A DNA stretch of 34,910 nt from Teichococcus aerophilus. GTDB taxonomy: Bacteria > Pseudomonadota > Alphaproteobacteria > Acetobacterales > Acetobacteraceae. The DNA is taken from contig NZ_JACTVA010000054.1 in NCBI RefSeq assembly GCF_014490485.1, forward strand, positions 1-34,910, written 5' to 3'. The translations under genes and the position numbers were made by a program. Below are positions 17,616-25,412 of this stretch, in pieces. The notes below the pieces were generated by a model that did not search any database, was not told the origin of the DNA, and was given only the letters and a program-made list of their open reading frames with translations. How positions within the stretch are numbered: position 1 is the first letter of the stretch; each line of letters begins with the position of its first letter.

Positions 17616-18293
17616 ATGGTCAGCACCGCCGCACTGGCCGGCACCGCCGCCGCGATCGGTGACCCCGCCCGCGCCAGCATGCTGGCCGCCCTGATGGATG
17701 GCCGCGCCCTGACGGCGGCGGAGCTTGCGCGTGTCGCCGGCATCGCGCCGCAGACCGCCAGCGGCCATCTGGCCAGGCTGGCCGATGCCGGCCTGATCGC
17801 GCAGGAGAAGCAGGGCCGCCATCGCTACCATCGCCTGGCCTCCGCCGCCGTCGCCGAGGCACTGGAAGGCCTGATGGCCCTGGCCGGCGCCACCCGCCCC
17901 TCCACCGGCCCACGCGATGCCGAACTGCGGCTGGCCCGCACCTGCTACGACCACATGGCCGGCCGCCTCGCCGTATCCCTGGTCGATTCGCTGCTGCGCC
18001 GTGGCCACCTGCTGATGGAGGGCGAGGGCGCCGAGCTCACCGCCTCCGGCACCGCCCTGCTGGCGGAGTTGGGCGTGGCCGCCAGGCCCGGCCGCCGCAT
18101 GCTGTGCCGCCCTTGCCTGGATTGGAGCGAGCGCCGCCCGCATCTGGCCGGCGCCATCGGCGCGGCCCTGTGCAGCCGCTGCCTGGAGCTGGGCTGGGTC
18201 CGCCGCAGGGACGGCACCCGCGCGCTGGCCATCACCCCGGCCGGGGAACAGGGGTTCCGGGCTGCGTTCGGGCTGGGGGCGCTCCAGGGCTGA
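17616..18293 (+). CDS. ArsR-type winged-helix transcriptional regulator with Cys motif
   Basis: 225 aa. The N-terminal winged helix (residues about 5-85) reads IGDPARASMLAALMDGR, LTAAELARVAGIAPQTASGHLARLADAGLI and QGRHRYHRLA. The C-terminal half carries CRPCLDWSERRPHLAG, a conserved block in the larger ArsR relatives, plus a further Cys in ALCSRCLELGW. A four-Cys metal or oxidant site is possible. ATG 17616 is preceded by GGAGG at proper distance, which decides it over upstream starts. It is divergent from the TSUP transporter with a palindrome between, so it probably controls that gene in response to an unidentified ligand. Ends in a family B twin hairpin. Confidence 0.87.
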   Translation: MVSTAALAGTAAAIGDPARASMLAALMDGRALTAAELARVAGIAPQTASGHLARLADAGLIAQEKQGRHRYHRLASAAVAEALEGLMALAGATRPSTGPRDAELRLARTCYDHMAGRLAVSLVDSLLRRGHLLMEGEGAELTASGTALLAELGVAARPGRRMLCRPCLDWSERRPHLAGAIGAALCSRCLELGWVRRRDGTRALAITPAGEQGFRAAFGLGALQG

Positions 18294-18332
18294 GGCCTCC
18301 AGGGCCGATTCGTCCGAATGTCTTGGCCGGAC

Positions 18333-18383
18333 CGAGGGGGCGCTGCCCCCTCGAGCTCCTGCGGCAGGGATACGATCTCCTGC
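18333..18383 (+). terminator. Twin-hairpin terminator after the ArsR gene (repeat family B)
   Basis: CGAGGGGGC / GCCCCCTCG (loop GCT, 18333-18353), then GCAGGGAT / ATCTCCTGC with a bulge (18364-18383). Same architecture as 22215-22265. 40 bases after the ArsR stop. Confidence 0.6.
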
Positions 18384-18473
18384 ACCACCTCAACAGAACC
18401 GCTAGCCTCCGGCGTCACTCCGCCCTTGGCCAAGGGAGGCCAACGGCGCATCGGCCACCCCCGAAAGACTCGC

Positions 18474-18515
18474 AAAAGAAAGATGGGGTCCGGGGTATTC
18501 CTTCCCCAGCCTTCT
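18474..18515 (-). repeat. Family A hairpin in minus orientation with no minus-strand gene
   Basis: On the minus strand GGGGAAGGAATACCCC, then GGACCCCATCTTTCTTTT. The stem is weakened by one mismatch. It lies between two plus-strand genes, so it does not end any visible transcript on its own strand. Confidence 0.6.
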
Positions 18516-18718
18516 CCTGTCCAAAGCCGAATGTCGATCCGGCCTGACCCTGCGAGCCGCTCATCGGCAGGCCCCCAGGGCAGCGCGCCCCCCCGCCTCA
18601 GCCGGCGCAACGCAGCAAAAACGCCTCGTCTCTTGCCATTCCACCGTTGCCGGGCCTACCACGCCGCGCAATCTACTTGTTCGCGCAAGTGCGGCACGAT
18701 GAGGAAGGAACACCGACC

Positions 18719-19633
18719 ATGAACTGGATCAGCGAGTGGGCGCTGCCGAAGATCCAGACCTGGCTCGGCCGCAAGGAGGTGCCGGACAATCTCTGGCACC
18801 AATGCACCGCCTGCGGGCAGATGATCTTCCAGAAGGATCTGGACCGGAACCTGCATGTCTGCCCGCATTGCGGCCACCACATGCGCGTCTCCGCCATGCG
18901 GCGCATCGAGTACACGCTGGATGCGGGCTTCCAGCGCATCGAGCTGCCCAAGGCGCCGGCGGACCCGCTGCGCTTCCGCGACCAGCGCAAATATGCGGAC
19001 CGGCTGAAGGAAGCCCAGCTCAAGGGCGGCATGGATGATGCCGTGGCCGTGGCGCATGGCGCCATCGATGGCCGCCGCGCCGTCGTTGCCGCGTTCGAAT
19101 TCAGCTTCATGGCCGGCTCCATGGGCGCCGGCGTGGGCGAGGCCCTGGTCACCGCCGCCAAGCTGGCGGTGCTGCAGGATGCACCGCTGATCGTCTTCAC
19201 CGCATCGGGCGGCGCCCGCATGCAGGAGGGCGCGGTCAGCCTGATGCAGATGCCGCGCACCGTCATCGCCACCCAGATGGTGAAGGAAGCCGGCCTGCCC
19301 TTCATCGTCGTGCTGTGCGACCCGACGACCGGCGGCGTCACCGCCAGCTTCGCCATGCTGGGGGATTTGCAGATCGCCGAGCCGAACGCCCTGATCGGCT
19401 TCGCCGGCGCGCGCGTGATCGAGCAGACGGTGCGGGAGAAGCTGCCGGAAGGCTTCCAGCGCGCCGAATACCTGCTGCAGCACGGCATCCTGGACATGGT
19501 GGTCCACCGCAGCGAAATGCGCGCCACGCTGAGCCGCGTCATCTCCCTGCTGCGGGAGCGCCGCCCGGCCGAGCCCCTGGCCGAGGAGCCGGTGGAACTG
19601 GCCGCCCCGCCACCGCCCGCCCCGGCGGCCTGA
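18719..19633 (+). CDS. accD: Acetyl-CoA carboxylase carboxyltransferase subunit beta
   Basis: Zinc-bearing half of the carboxyltransferase that makes malonyl-CoA for fatty acid synthesis, acting with AccA and the AccBC biotin part in the cytoplasm. 304 aa. The zinc ribbon uses Cys29, Cys32, Cys48 and Cys51 (CTACGQ ... HVCPHC). The crotonase-fold core shows MAGSMGAGVGEAL, TASGGARMQEG, DPTTGGVTASFAMLGD and GFAGARVIEQT. The C-terminus is a Pro/Ala tail typical of alphaproteobacteria. ATG 18719 is preceded by GAGGAAGG. It is followed by folC after 132 bp, a pairing common in proteobacteria. Secure. Confidence 0.97.
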   Translation: MNWISEWALPKIQTWLGRKEVPDNLWHQCTACGQMIFQKDLDRNLHVCPHCGHHMRVSAMRRIEYTLDAGFQRIELPKAPADPLRFRDQRKYADRLKEAQLKGGMDDAVAVAHGAIDGRRAVVAAFEFSFMAGSMGAGVGEALVTAAKLAVLQDAPLIVFTASGGARMQEGAVSLMQMPRTVIATQMVKEAGLPFIVVLCDPTTGGVTASFAMLGDLQIAEPNALIGFAGARVIEQTVREKLPEGFQRAEYLLQHGILDMVVHRSEMRATLSRVISLLRERRPAEPLAEEPVELAAPPPPAPAA

Positions 19634-19765
19634 CAGGCGCCACCGCCGCCCGTGGCGGCATCGTTGCCGAAGCGCCCTGCCGCCTCGGCCATTGTTTGAC
19701 CGCGTGACGCGGGCCGGGCCAACGCCCGCCCCCGCCAGCCACGCACCAGGACGGACGAGACTGAC

Positions 19766-21049
19766 GTGAGCCGCTCGGAAGCCATCATCGACCGGCTGCA
19801 CGCCCTGCATCCGAAACTGATCGACCTCAGCCTGGAGCGGCTGCAACGCCTGCTGGCGGCGCTGGACCATCCGGAGCGCAAGCTGCCGCCCGTGGTGCAC
19901 GTGGCCGGCACCAACGGCAAGGGCTCCACCTGCGCCTTCCTCCGTGCCATCGCCGAGGCCTCCGGGCAGCGCGTGCATGTCTATACCTCCCCCCACCTCG
20001 TCAGCTTCCATGAGCGCTTCCGCCTGGCCGGCACGCTGGTGACCGAGGACGCGCTGACCGAGGCGCTGGAGGAGATCGAGGCCGTCAATGCCGGCCAGCC
20101 CATCACGGTGTTCGAGGTGACGACCGCGGTCGGCCTGCTGCTGTTCAGCCGCGTACCGGCGGACCTGCTGGTGCTGGAAGTCGGCCTCGGCGGGCGCTTC
20201 GACGCCACCAACGTGGTGGACCGTCCGGCGGCCTGCGCCATTGCCAGCATCTCGATGGACCACATGGACTTCCTCGGCCACTCCCTGGCCGGCATTGCCG
20301 GCGAGAAGGCCGGCATCCTGAAGCGCGGCGTCCCGGGCGCCACCGGCCGCCAGCAGCCCGAAGCGCTGGCCGTATTGCAGCAGGAAGCCGACAAGGTCGG
20401 CGCCCCCCTGCTGTGCCGGGACCGGGATTGGTCGGTCGAGTGGTCCGAAAGCGGGCTGCGCTACACCGATTCGCTCGGCACGCTGCACCTGCCACGCCCC
20501 GCCCTGCCCGGCCCGCACCAGGCCGACAACGCCGGCATCGCCATCGCCGCGCTGCGCGCCTGGAACCCGCATTGGTTGACCGAGGCGACCATCGCAGCCG
20601 GCCTCTCCACCGCCAGCTGGCCCGCCCGGCTGCAACAGTTGCACGGCGCCCTGGCGGCGCTGCTGCCGGATGGGTGGGAGCTGTGGCTGGATGGCGGCCA
20701 CAATGCTGGCGCCGGCCAGGCCCTGGCCGCCCATCTGCCCGACTGGGCCGACCGCCCGCGCCACCTGGTCATCGGCATGAAGCAGGGCAAGGAATCCGCC
20801 AAGTTCCTGCAGCCGCTGCTGCCCCTGGCCGAGGGCCTGTGGGCGGTGGCCGAGCCCGGCCAGCACCTGGCCATGCCGGTGGACGACATCATCGCCGCCA
20901 GTGACGGCACCGCCCGCCCTGGGCCGCATGTGGCCGACGCGCTGCAAGCCATCGCCACGGCCGGCGGGCCGCCCGGCCGCGTGCTGATCTGCGGCAGCCT
21001 GTACCTGGCGGGCGAAGTGCTGAAGGCGGACGGGACCAGCGTGGTCTGA
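19766..21049 (+). CDS. folC: Bifunctional dihydrofolate / folylpolyglutamate synthase
   Basis: Adds glutamate to dihydropteroate and then to folates. 427 aa. P-loop GTNGKGST at residues 48-55, then YTSPHLVSFHERFR (folate-binding loop), FEVTTAVGLLLF, EVGLGGRFDATNV, SISMDHMDFLG, GEKAGI and the C-terminal LWLDGGHNAGAG with RHLVIGMKQGKE. All Mur-ligase-type motifs are present. GTG start at 19766 is close to the family N-terminus (IIDRLHALHPK). Downstream of accD in the same direction and probably co-transcribed; a family A hairpin follows at 21082. Confidence 0.96.
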   Translation: MSRSEAIIDRLHALHPKLIDLSLERLQRLLAALDHPERKLPPVVHVAGTNGKGSTCAFLRAIAEASGQRVHVYTSPHLVSFHERFRLAGTLVTEDALTEALEEIEAVNAGQPITVFEVTTAVGLLLFSRVPADLLVLEVGLGGRFDATNVVDRPAACAIASISMDHMDFLGHSLAGIAGEKAGILKRGVPGATGRQQPEALAVLQQEADKVGAPLLCRDRDWSVEWSESGLRYTDSLGTLHLPRPALPGPHQADNAGIAIAALRAWNPHWLTEATIAAGLSTASWPARLQQLHGALAALLPDGWELWLDGGHNAGAGQALAAHLPDWADRPRHLVIGMKQGKESAKFLQPLLPLAEGLWAVAEPGQHLAMPVDDIIAASDGTARPGPHVADALQAIATAGGPPGRVLICGSLYLAGEVLKADGTSVV

Positions 21050-21081
21050 GCCTGGGGCAGCTTCCGGCGCCTTGGGTGACA

Positions 21082-21122
21082 GGTAAGGCCGGGGAAGGAA
21101 TTCCCCTTACCCCTTCTTTTGT
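21082..21122 (+). terminator. Hairpin terminator after folC (repeat family A)
   Basis: GGGGAAGGAATTCCCC core (21091-21106) with outer GGTAA / TTACC arms, then CCCTTCTTTTGTTC. The GGCC before the core bulges out on one side. Confidence 0.75.
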
Positions 21123-21179
21123 TCTTTCGAGTTTTTTGGGCGGGGCTGTTGATAGGCGGGCCTGATAACCGGCTGGGTG

Positions 21180-21203
21180 CGCCGGAGGTCCTAACCTCCG
21201 GCG
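21180..21203. repeat. Middle hairpin of the composite convergent element, copy 1
   Basis: CGCCGGAGGT-CCTA-ACCTCCGGCG, a perfect 10-bp stem, followed by ACTGACG. The same block, with the same flank, recurs at 27144-27168, also midway between facing family A hairpins. Confidence 0.75.
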
Positions 21204-21284
21204 ACTGACGCTTCAGCCCTTGTGGCCCATTATTGAATCATCAGAAGCGCCCGCTCCCAGTCCTGCCTCGGAACGCCAACTTGC

Positions 21285-21325
21285 AGAAAAAAGAAGGGGC
21301 CTGGGTAATTCATTCCCCAGCCTTC
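21285..21325 (-). terminator. Hairpin terminator after marC (repeat family A)
   Basis: On the minus strand CTGGGGAATGAATTACCCAG (one mismatch), then GCCCCTTCTTTTTTC. It is 93 bases past the marC-family stop and faces the folC copy. Confidence 0.7.
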
Positions 21326-21417
21326 CTCCCCTGTCAGAGCAGCGAAACGGCTCTTCGGCGCGGCGTGAGCTGCCTCCCGCTGAAGCCGGACGCGCCCTGC
21401 CTGCCCCGCCCCAGCGG

Positions 21418-22047
21418 TCAGATGGAGGGGAGTTGCAGCCAGAGGGCGAAGGCGCTCAGCACCATGTTCACAGCCAGGGCGGCCAGGATCAGGCCCATCA
21501 CCCGCCGCAGCATGTTGGTGCCACCTTCACCGATGACCCGCTGGATCAGCCCGCCGAGCAGGAAGGTGCCCAGCATGGCGGCCAGCACGGCCACCAGCGC
21601 GCCCACGGTCACAACCTGTTGCCAGGGCGAGTAACGGTTGTTGTCCATCAGCAGCACCATGCTCAGCAGGGCGCCGGGGCCGGCGATGATGGGCATGGCG
21701 ATCGGGTGCACGGCGATGGACATCGCGCTTTCCGCCGCCGTATCGCCCTTGTGGGTCCTGTGGTCGCCCAGCACCATGGAGACGGCGAAGAGGAACAGGA
21801 TGATACCGCCCGCGATCTGGAAGGACAGCAGGGAGACGCCCATGGCCCGCAGCAGCGCCTGCCCCGCCAGGCCGAACAGCACCAGCACGCCGAAGGCGAA
21901 CAGCACGCCGAACAGTGCTGCCCGGCGCCGCTGCTTCTCATCCAGCCCGCCGGTGGCGCTCATGAACAACGGAAGGTGGCCCACCGGGTCGAGCACCGCC
22001 CAGAGGGTGACGACCTGGGTGACGAACAGCGTGTAGTCGTCGAGCAC
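21418..22047 (-). CDS. MarC family integral membrane protein
   Basis: 209 aa with six hydrophobic segments. The N-terminal VTLWAVLDPVGHLPLFMSAT carries the family's DPxG motif. Later come LLSFQIAGGIILFLFAVSMVLG and the mid-protein HPIAMPIIAGPGALLSMVLLM, which repeats the P-G pattern in the second half; AMPIIAGPG is diagnostic for MarC/UPF0056. Despite its name, the family's link to multiple antibiotic resistance was withdrawn and the true role is unknown. It acts in the inner membrane. It is monocistronic: folC converges from one side and the transglycosylase gene lies upstream on the same strand, separated by 464 bp with repeats. Confidence 0.92.
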   Translation of the reverse strand: MLDDYTLFVTQVVTLWAVLDPVGHLPLFMSATGGLDEKQRRRAALFGVLFAFGVLVLFGLAGQALLRAMGVSLLSFQIAGGIILFLFAVSMVLGDHRTHKGDTAAESAMSIAVHPIAMPIIAGPGALLSMVLLMDNNRYSPWQQVVTVGALVAVLAAMLGTFLLGGLIQRVIGEGGTNMLRRVMGLILAALAVNMVLSAFALWLQLPSI

Positions 22048-22214
22048 GGCAACTCCGGCAATTCCTGTGCAGGCCGGAGCTTAAACCGCGACAGGAAGCC
22101 GTAACACGGCCGAAATCACCCCCTTCGCATATTTGGCCAAGCTGGTGCCGGGCGAGAGCGGACCGGCCTGTTCATGGGTGTGGGAGCATTGAAAAAAGGG
22201 GCTGGCGCAAGGTC

Positions 22215-22265
22215 GAGGGGGCGCAGCCCCCTCAAACTCCCCCGGCAGGGGATACGATCCCCTGC
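22215..22265 (+). repeat. Twin-hairpin element (repeat family B) without an upstream gene
   Basis: GAGGGGGC / GCCCCCTC (loop GCA) and GCAGGGGAT / ATCCCCTGC (loop ACG), both perfect, separated by AAACTCCCCCG. Oriented plus, but both flanking genes are minus, so it ends no visible plus transcript. Confidence 0.65.
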
Positions 22266-22361
22266 ACCTGCGAACTGACAGATGCGGGATACGGCGCGTC
22301 CGCGCGCCGAAGAGCCAAGTGTATGGAATTCGCCGCCATCCCGCGAAACCCGAACCGGGGC

Positions 22362-22412
22362 TTCCAAAGGCCTTAGGCGGGGAGAGTTTGAGAGGGGCAG
22401 CGCCCCTCTCAA
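22362..22412 (-). terminator. Twin-hairpin element beyond the transglycosylase gene (family B, subtype of 1630)
   Basis: The TTGAGAGGGGC / GCCCCTCTCAA stem (22388-22412) is identical to the one after uraD. The following segment is also the same, except that the first arm of the second hairpin has been lost, leaving only TAAGGCCTTTGG. It faces the copy at 22215. Confidence 0.55.
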
Positions 22413-22465
22413 GGCCGATCGCAACACACCTTGGTCGCGCTCTCAACACACCCAAGGTGGGTGGC

Positions 22466-22500
22466 ATCCCAGGAGAGGGCCGAAAGCCGCCTCCTGGGAT
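22466..22500 (-). terminator. Hairpin directly after the transglycosylase gene
   Basis: ATCCCAGGAG / CTCCTGGGAT, 10-bp stem, with an inner GGC-CGAAA-GCC. It lies 11 bases past the stop at 22512. No U-tract. Confidence 0.5.
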
Positions 22501-22511
22501 CGTCTCAAAGC

Positions 22512-24113
22512 TTACTGCGCGTCCGGGGAGACGATGATGCACGCCCCCCGCGTCCGCAGCTTCTCGCAGGCCGATTGCGCCGCGTCGCGCGACAGGCCGG
22601 TCACCCGGGCGCGATACAGCGTGGAGCGGCCGGAAGCGACGGACTCGACCGCCGGCTTGCCGGCACGGCCGATCTGGTCGCGCGCCTGGTCGGATGCGGT
22701 GCGGGCCAGGTTGGCGCTGGCAAAGGCACCCACCTGCACGGCCCACTGGCCGGTAGTGGCGGCCGGCATGGCCACGGGCGTCGGCGCCGGGCGGGCGGCG
22801 GCGCCACCCTGGCCGGGCAGCCGCAGCACGTTGCCACCCAGAGTACCGGCCTGCGCCGTACCCACGAGGCTGAAGCCACGCGGGCGGGAAGGAGCCTCGG
22901 CGAATACCGGGGCGGGCGCGCGGGCGGGCTCGGTAGCCGGGGCGGCGTTGGCGCGGAGCGAGGCCAGGGTGCTGGCCGCACCGCCCTGCTGCGCGGACGG
23001 GCGGGCCGCCAGGGCGGAGCCGACCATGGACGGCACCGGGGCGGAAGGCGGCGGCACCGGCAGGGACGCCATCATCACCGGCGCGGCGGGCGCCGGCTCC
23101 GGCAACGGTGCCGGGCTGCTGGCGTAGGTGGAGCCATCCGGGATCGGCTCCATCCGCACCACCGTGCCCGAGGACGCGGCGGACGCGTAGGTCGAGCCGT
23201 CCGGAATCGGGTCCATCCGGGTCACGGGGCCGGAGGAGGCGTAGGTCGATCCGTCCGGGATCGGCTCCATGCGCGTCACCGGGCCGGAGAGGCTGGCGAT
23301 CTGCACCGGCGCCGGCGCCGGCGTGCTGGCATAGGTCGACCCGTCCGGGATCGGCTCCATGCGGGTGATCGGGCCAGCCGGGAGGGAGGCGACGCGGATG
23401 CCCGGGTCCACGGCATTCCGCTGCTCGCGCAGCGCCAGCATGGTGGCGGTGTCGCCACGGCGCGGGCCGGCCGGGATGTTCAGCGGGATTTCCGCCGCCG
23501 CGTACACTTCCGGCGCCGCACGGCGGTTCGGGTGCGCGTCGACGATGCGGGGGCCAATTCGGGCGACGTAGTTGCGCGTCTCGGCTGGCAGACCGCGGCT
23601 GGACCAGAGATAGTCCTCCAGCCGGCGCGGACCCGCGTTATAGGCGGCCAGGAAGGCCGGGCTGCCATAGAGCTCGTACATTTCCCGCACATAGGCGGTG
23701 CCGGCCATCAGGCTGTTCCACGGGTGGTACGGGTCGTCGCCCAGGCCGTAGCGGGACCGCAGCTCGGCATAGGTGCCGGGCATCACCTGCATCAGGCCCA
23801 TCGCGCCCACCGGGCTGCGGGCACCGACGCGGCCACCGCTTTCCTGGCGCATGACCTCGCGGATCCACCGCTCGGGCACGTCGAAGCGGCGGGAGGCTTC
23901 CTTGATGTAGGGCCCCCACGGGTCGCTGGCCGGACCGGGCGGATCATAGGTTGCTGGTTGTGGATGCGCGGCGGCCTCGGCGGCGGCTTGCGCCGTCACG
24001 GGCCGGCCCTGCTGGCTGCCACTGCTGCCGCAAGCCGCGAGAAGCGTAAGAACCCCCAGAGCTGCGCAAGCCTGAACACGGCTGCGCGCCGGGCGGAACT
24101 GGAACGGAGTCAT
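22512..24113 (-). CDS. Lytic transglycosylase lipoprotein with repeats and SPOR domain
   Basis: 533-aa envelope enzyme cutting peptidoglycan glycan strands. Lipoprotein signal ends at Cys28 (LTLLAAC). The SLT domain (about 62-190) shows catalytic Glu91 in RQESGGRVG, then SPVGAMGLMQVMPGTY and AYNAGPRRLEDYL. A Pro/Ala-rich linker (about 200-450) holds four near-identical repeats, consensus TRMEPIPDGSTYAS, at about 247-332. The C-terminal SPOR domain (about 455-530, WAVQVGAFASANLA ... YRARVTGL) binds denuded glycan at division sites, as in RlpA and DamX. SLT fused to SPOR suggests a septal or daughter-cell separation role. Alone in its transcription unit, divergent from a glycine-zipper lipoprotein. 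Domains firm; repeat function unknown. Confidence 0.92.
   Translation of the reverse strand: MTPFQFRPARSRVQACAALGVLTLLAACGSSGSQQGRPVTAQAAAEAAAHPQPATYDPPGPASDPWGPYIKEASRRFDVPERWIREVMRQESGGRVGARSPVGAMGLMQVMPGTYAELRSRYGLGDDPYHPWNSLMAGTAYVREMYELYGSPAFLAAYNAGPRRLEDYLWSSRGLPAETRNYVARIGPRIVDAHPNRRAAPEVYAAAEIPLNIPAGPRRGDTATMLALREQRNAVDPGIRVASLPAGPITRMEPIPDGSTYASTPAPAPVQIASLSGPVTRMEPIPDGSTYASSGPVTRMDPIPDGSTYASAASSGTVVRMEPIPDGSTYASSPAPLPEPAPAAPVMMASLPVPPPSAPVPSMVGSALAARPSAQQGGAASTLASLRANAAPATEPARAPAPVFAEAPSRPRGFSLVGTAQAGTLGGNVLRLPGQGGAAARPAPTPVAMPAATTGQWAVQVGAFASANLARTASDQARDQIGRAGKPAVESVASGRSTLYRARVTGLSRDAAQSACEKLRTRGACIIVSPDAQ
23119..23375 (-). repeat. Four coding repeats in the transglycosylase linker
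   Basis: Each unit encodes a variant of TRMEPIPDGSTYAS; the first, second and third begin with P-I/V-T-R-M, the fourth with V-V-R-M, and the third has D for E. Units are separated by spacers of unequal length rich in Ser, Ala and Pro, so this is not a strict tandem array. Confidence 0.85.
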
Positions 24114-24680
24114 CCCCTGTTCTCCGTCAGAGTTTCGGTTCGCCGGAATGCGGCTCCGTTACCCGGGTGGATCCCCCCAACCCGGTACGGCGGCCTCGCC
24201 ACGCCCCCACGCGACGATGCCGGGCAACCCCGGCGCCCCTGCCAAAATTGGCGGAACGTCAATGACCTACGGCCTACATGAGAGCTTCCGGCCGTGCAAG
24301 CGTCGAATCCGGGGCGCCCTGTGCCGCACCCACTGCCGCCGCACCGCCTCGGCCGGAATGAATCGAAATGAAAGCACCGGGTGACGGTCCGTATCGGCCC
24401 GCAACAGGGCCTGGAAGCGGAGTCCGGGGCACGCGGATGGGAGCGTGAGCCAGACCGCACTACCCGCACCAGCCGGTTTATCCGCGTGGAGGCCCCCTCT
24501 CCATCTCGTGATCGGCACCGGGGCCCTGGCGCCACGGGCCTGCCGGCATGGGGCATCTGGACATGGGCGCCGCGCGGCGCCACCTCTTCAGGCCTCGGGG
24601 CTTCGGCACCGGCCCCTGGCTTTTGCCCGGCGGCCGGGCCAATTCGCGCCGGACCATACTTCGCGGAGGAAATGACCGTC
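24114..24680. other. Divergent intergenic region
   Basis: 567 bases between two envelope lipoprotein genes. Open frames on both strands lack codon bias and ribosome sites. It must hold both promoters. The only AT-richer spot is about 24364-24375 (AATCGAAATGAAAG), and a small GCCAA-AA-TTGGC hairpin is at about 24239-24250. I see no clear promoter elements. Confidence 0.3.
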
Positions 24681-25322
24681 ATGACCGCACGCCCGGCTTC
24701 TTCATCCCCGGCCACCCAGCCCCGCCGCGCGGCGCTGCCGCGCGCCGGCCGCGCCGCCGCCTGCCTGCTGCTGCTCGGCAGCGTCGTCGCGTGTGCGCCG
24801 ACCATGACGGCCACCACCTACAATGCCAGTTCCATGGGCCGGCCTGCCGCCATCTCCTACGGCACCATCGTCGGCCTGCGGCCGGTGACGGTGCAGAACA
24901 GCGGCGGCCCGGGCCTCGGCACGGCCGCCGGCGCGGTGGCGGGCGGCGTCGCCGGCAGCTTCATCGGCGGTGACTGGCGCTCCAACCTGCTCGCCGGCCT
25001 CGGCGGCGCCGTCATCGGCGGCGCCCTCGGCAATGCGGCCGAGCGCGGCATGGGCAGCGGCCAGGCGGTCGAGTTCTTCGTGCGCATGGATCGCGGCGGG
25101 GACATCTCCGTCGTCCAGACGAACGAGGAGAACCTGCAGTTCAACGACCGCGTCGTCATCGTCCATGGCGACGTGACCCGCATCAGCCGCGCCGCCGGCA
25201 ACGCGCCGCCGGTGGCCTACGCGCCGCCCGGCCAGGCGCCGGGCTACAACCAGGCCCCCGCCTACAACCAGGCCCCCGGCGGCCCGGTCTATTACACCCC
25301 GCAGGGCGGCGCCTACCGCTGA
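24681..25322 (+). CDS. Glycine-zipper 2TM outer-membrane lipoprotein (SlyB/Pal-like family)
   Basis: 213 aa. Lipoprotein signal LLLLGSVVAC (Cys38) after a basic N-terminus. The centre holds two glycine-zipper helices, GLGTAAGAVAGGVAGSFIGG and LLAGLGGAVIGGALGNAAE, typical of SlyB/PcP and related Rick_17kDa proteins. Between signal and zipper is GTIVGLRPVTVQ; after it FFVRMDRGGDISVVQTN, both family strands. The tail has AYNQAP repeats. GGAGGA lies 10 bases before ATG 24681, favouring it over ATG 24672, which would sit almost on the ribosome site. Probable outer-membrane stability factor, often stress-induced; SlyB-like function is inference. Confidence 0.85.
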   Translation: MTARPASSSPATQPRRAALPRAGRAAACLLLLGSVVACAPTMTATTYNASSMGRPAAISYGTIVGLRPVTVQNSGGPGLGTAAGAVAGGVAGSFIGGDWRSNLLAGLGGAVIGGALGNAAERGMGSGQAVEFFVRMDRGGDISVVQTNEENLQFNDRVVIVHGDVTRISRAAGNAPPVAYAPPGQAPGYNQAPAYNQAPGGPVYYTPQGGAYR

Positions 25323-25338
25323 TCCGATCGGCCGGCGC

Positions 25339-25368
25339 ACCCCCGCCCCCCGCCATCCGGGCGGGGGT
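25339..25368 (+). terminator. Terminator hairpin after the glycine-zipper gene
   Basis: ACCCCCGCCC / GGGCGGGGGT, 10-bp perfect stem with a 10-base loop, 16 bases past the stop and 44 before the next start. Followed by AGCGCTGG, so without a U-run. Confidence 0.5.
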
Positions 25369-25412
25369 AGCGCTGGCGGCGGCGCGGACTTGCGTTGTAT
25401 AGAGCCCGCCAA

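Noticed and set aside
18656-20947. 763-codon open frame opposite accD and folC
   Set aside because: It spans two certain genes and their gap, and its protein is composition-driven without recognisable domains.
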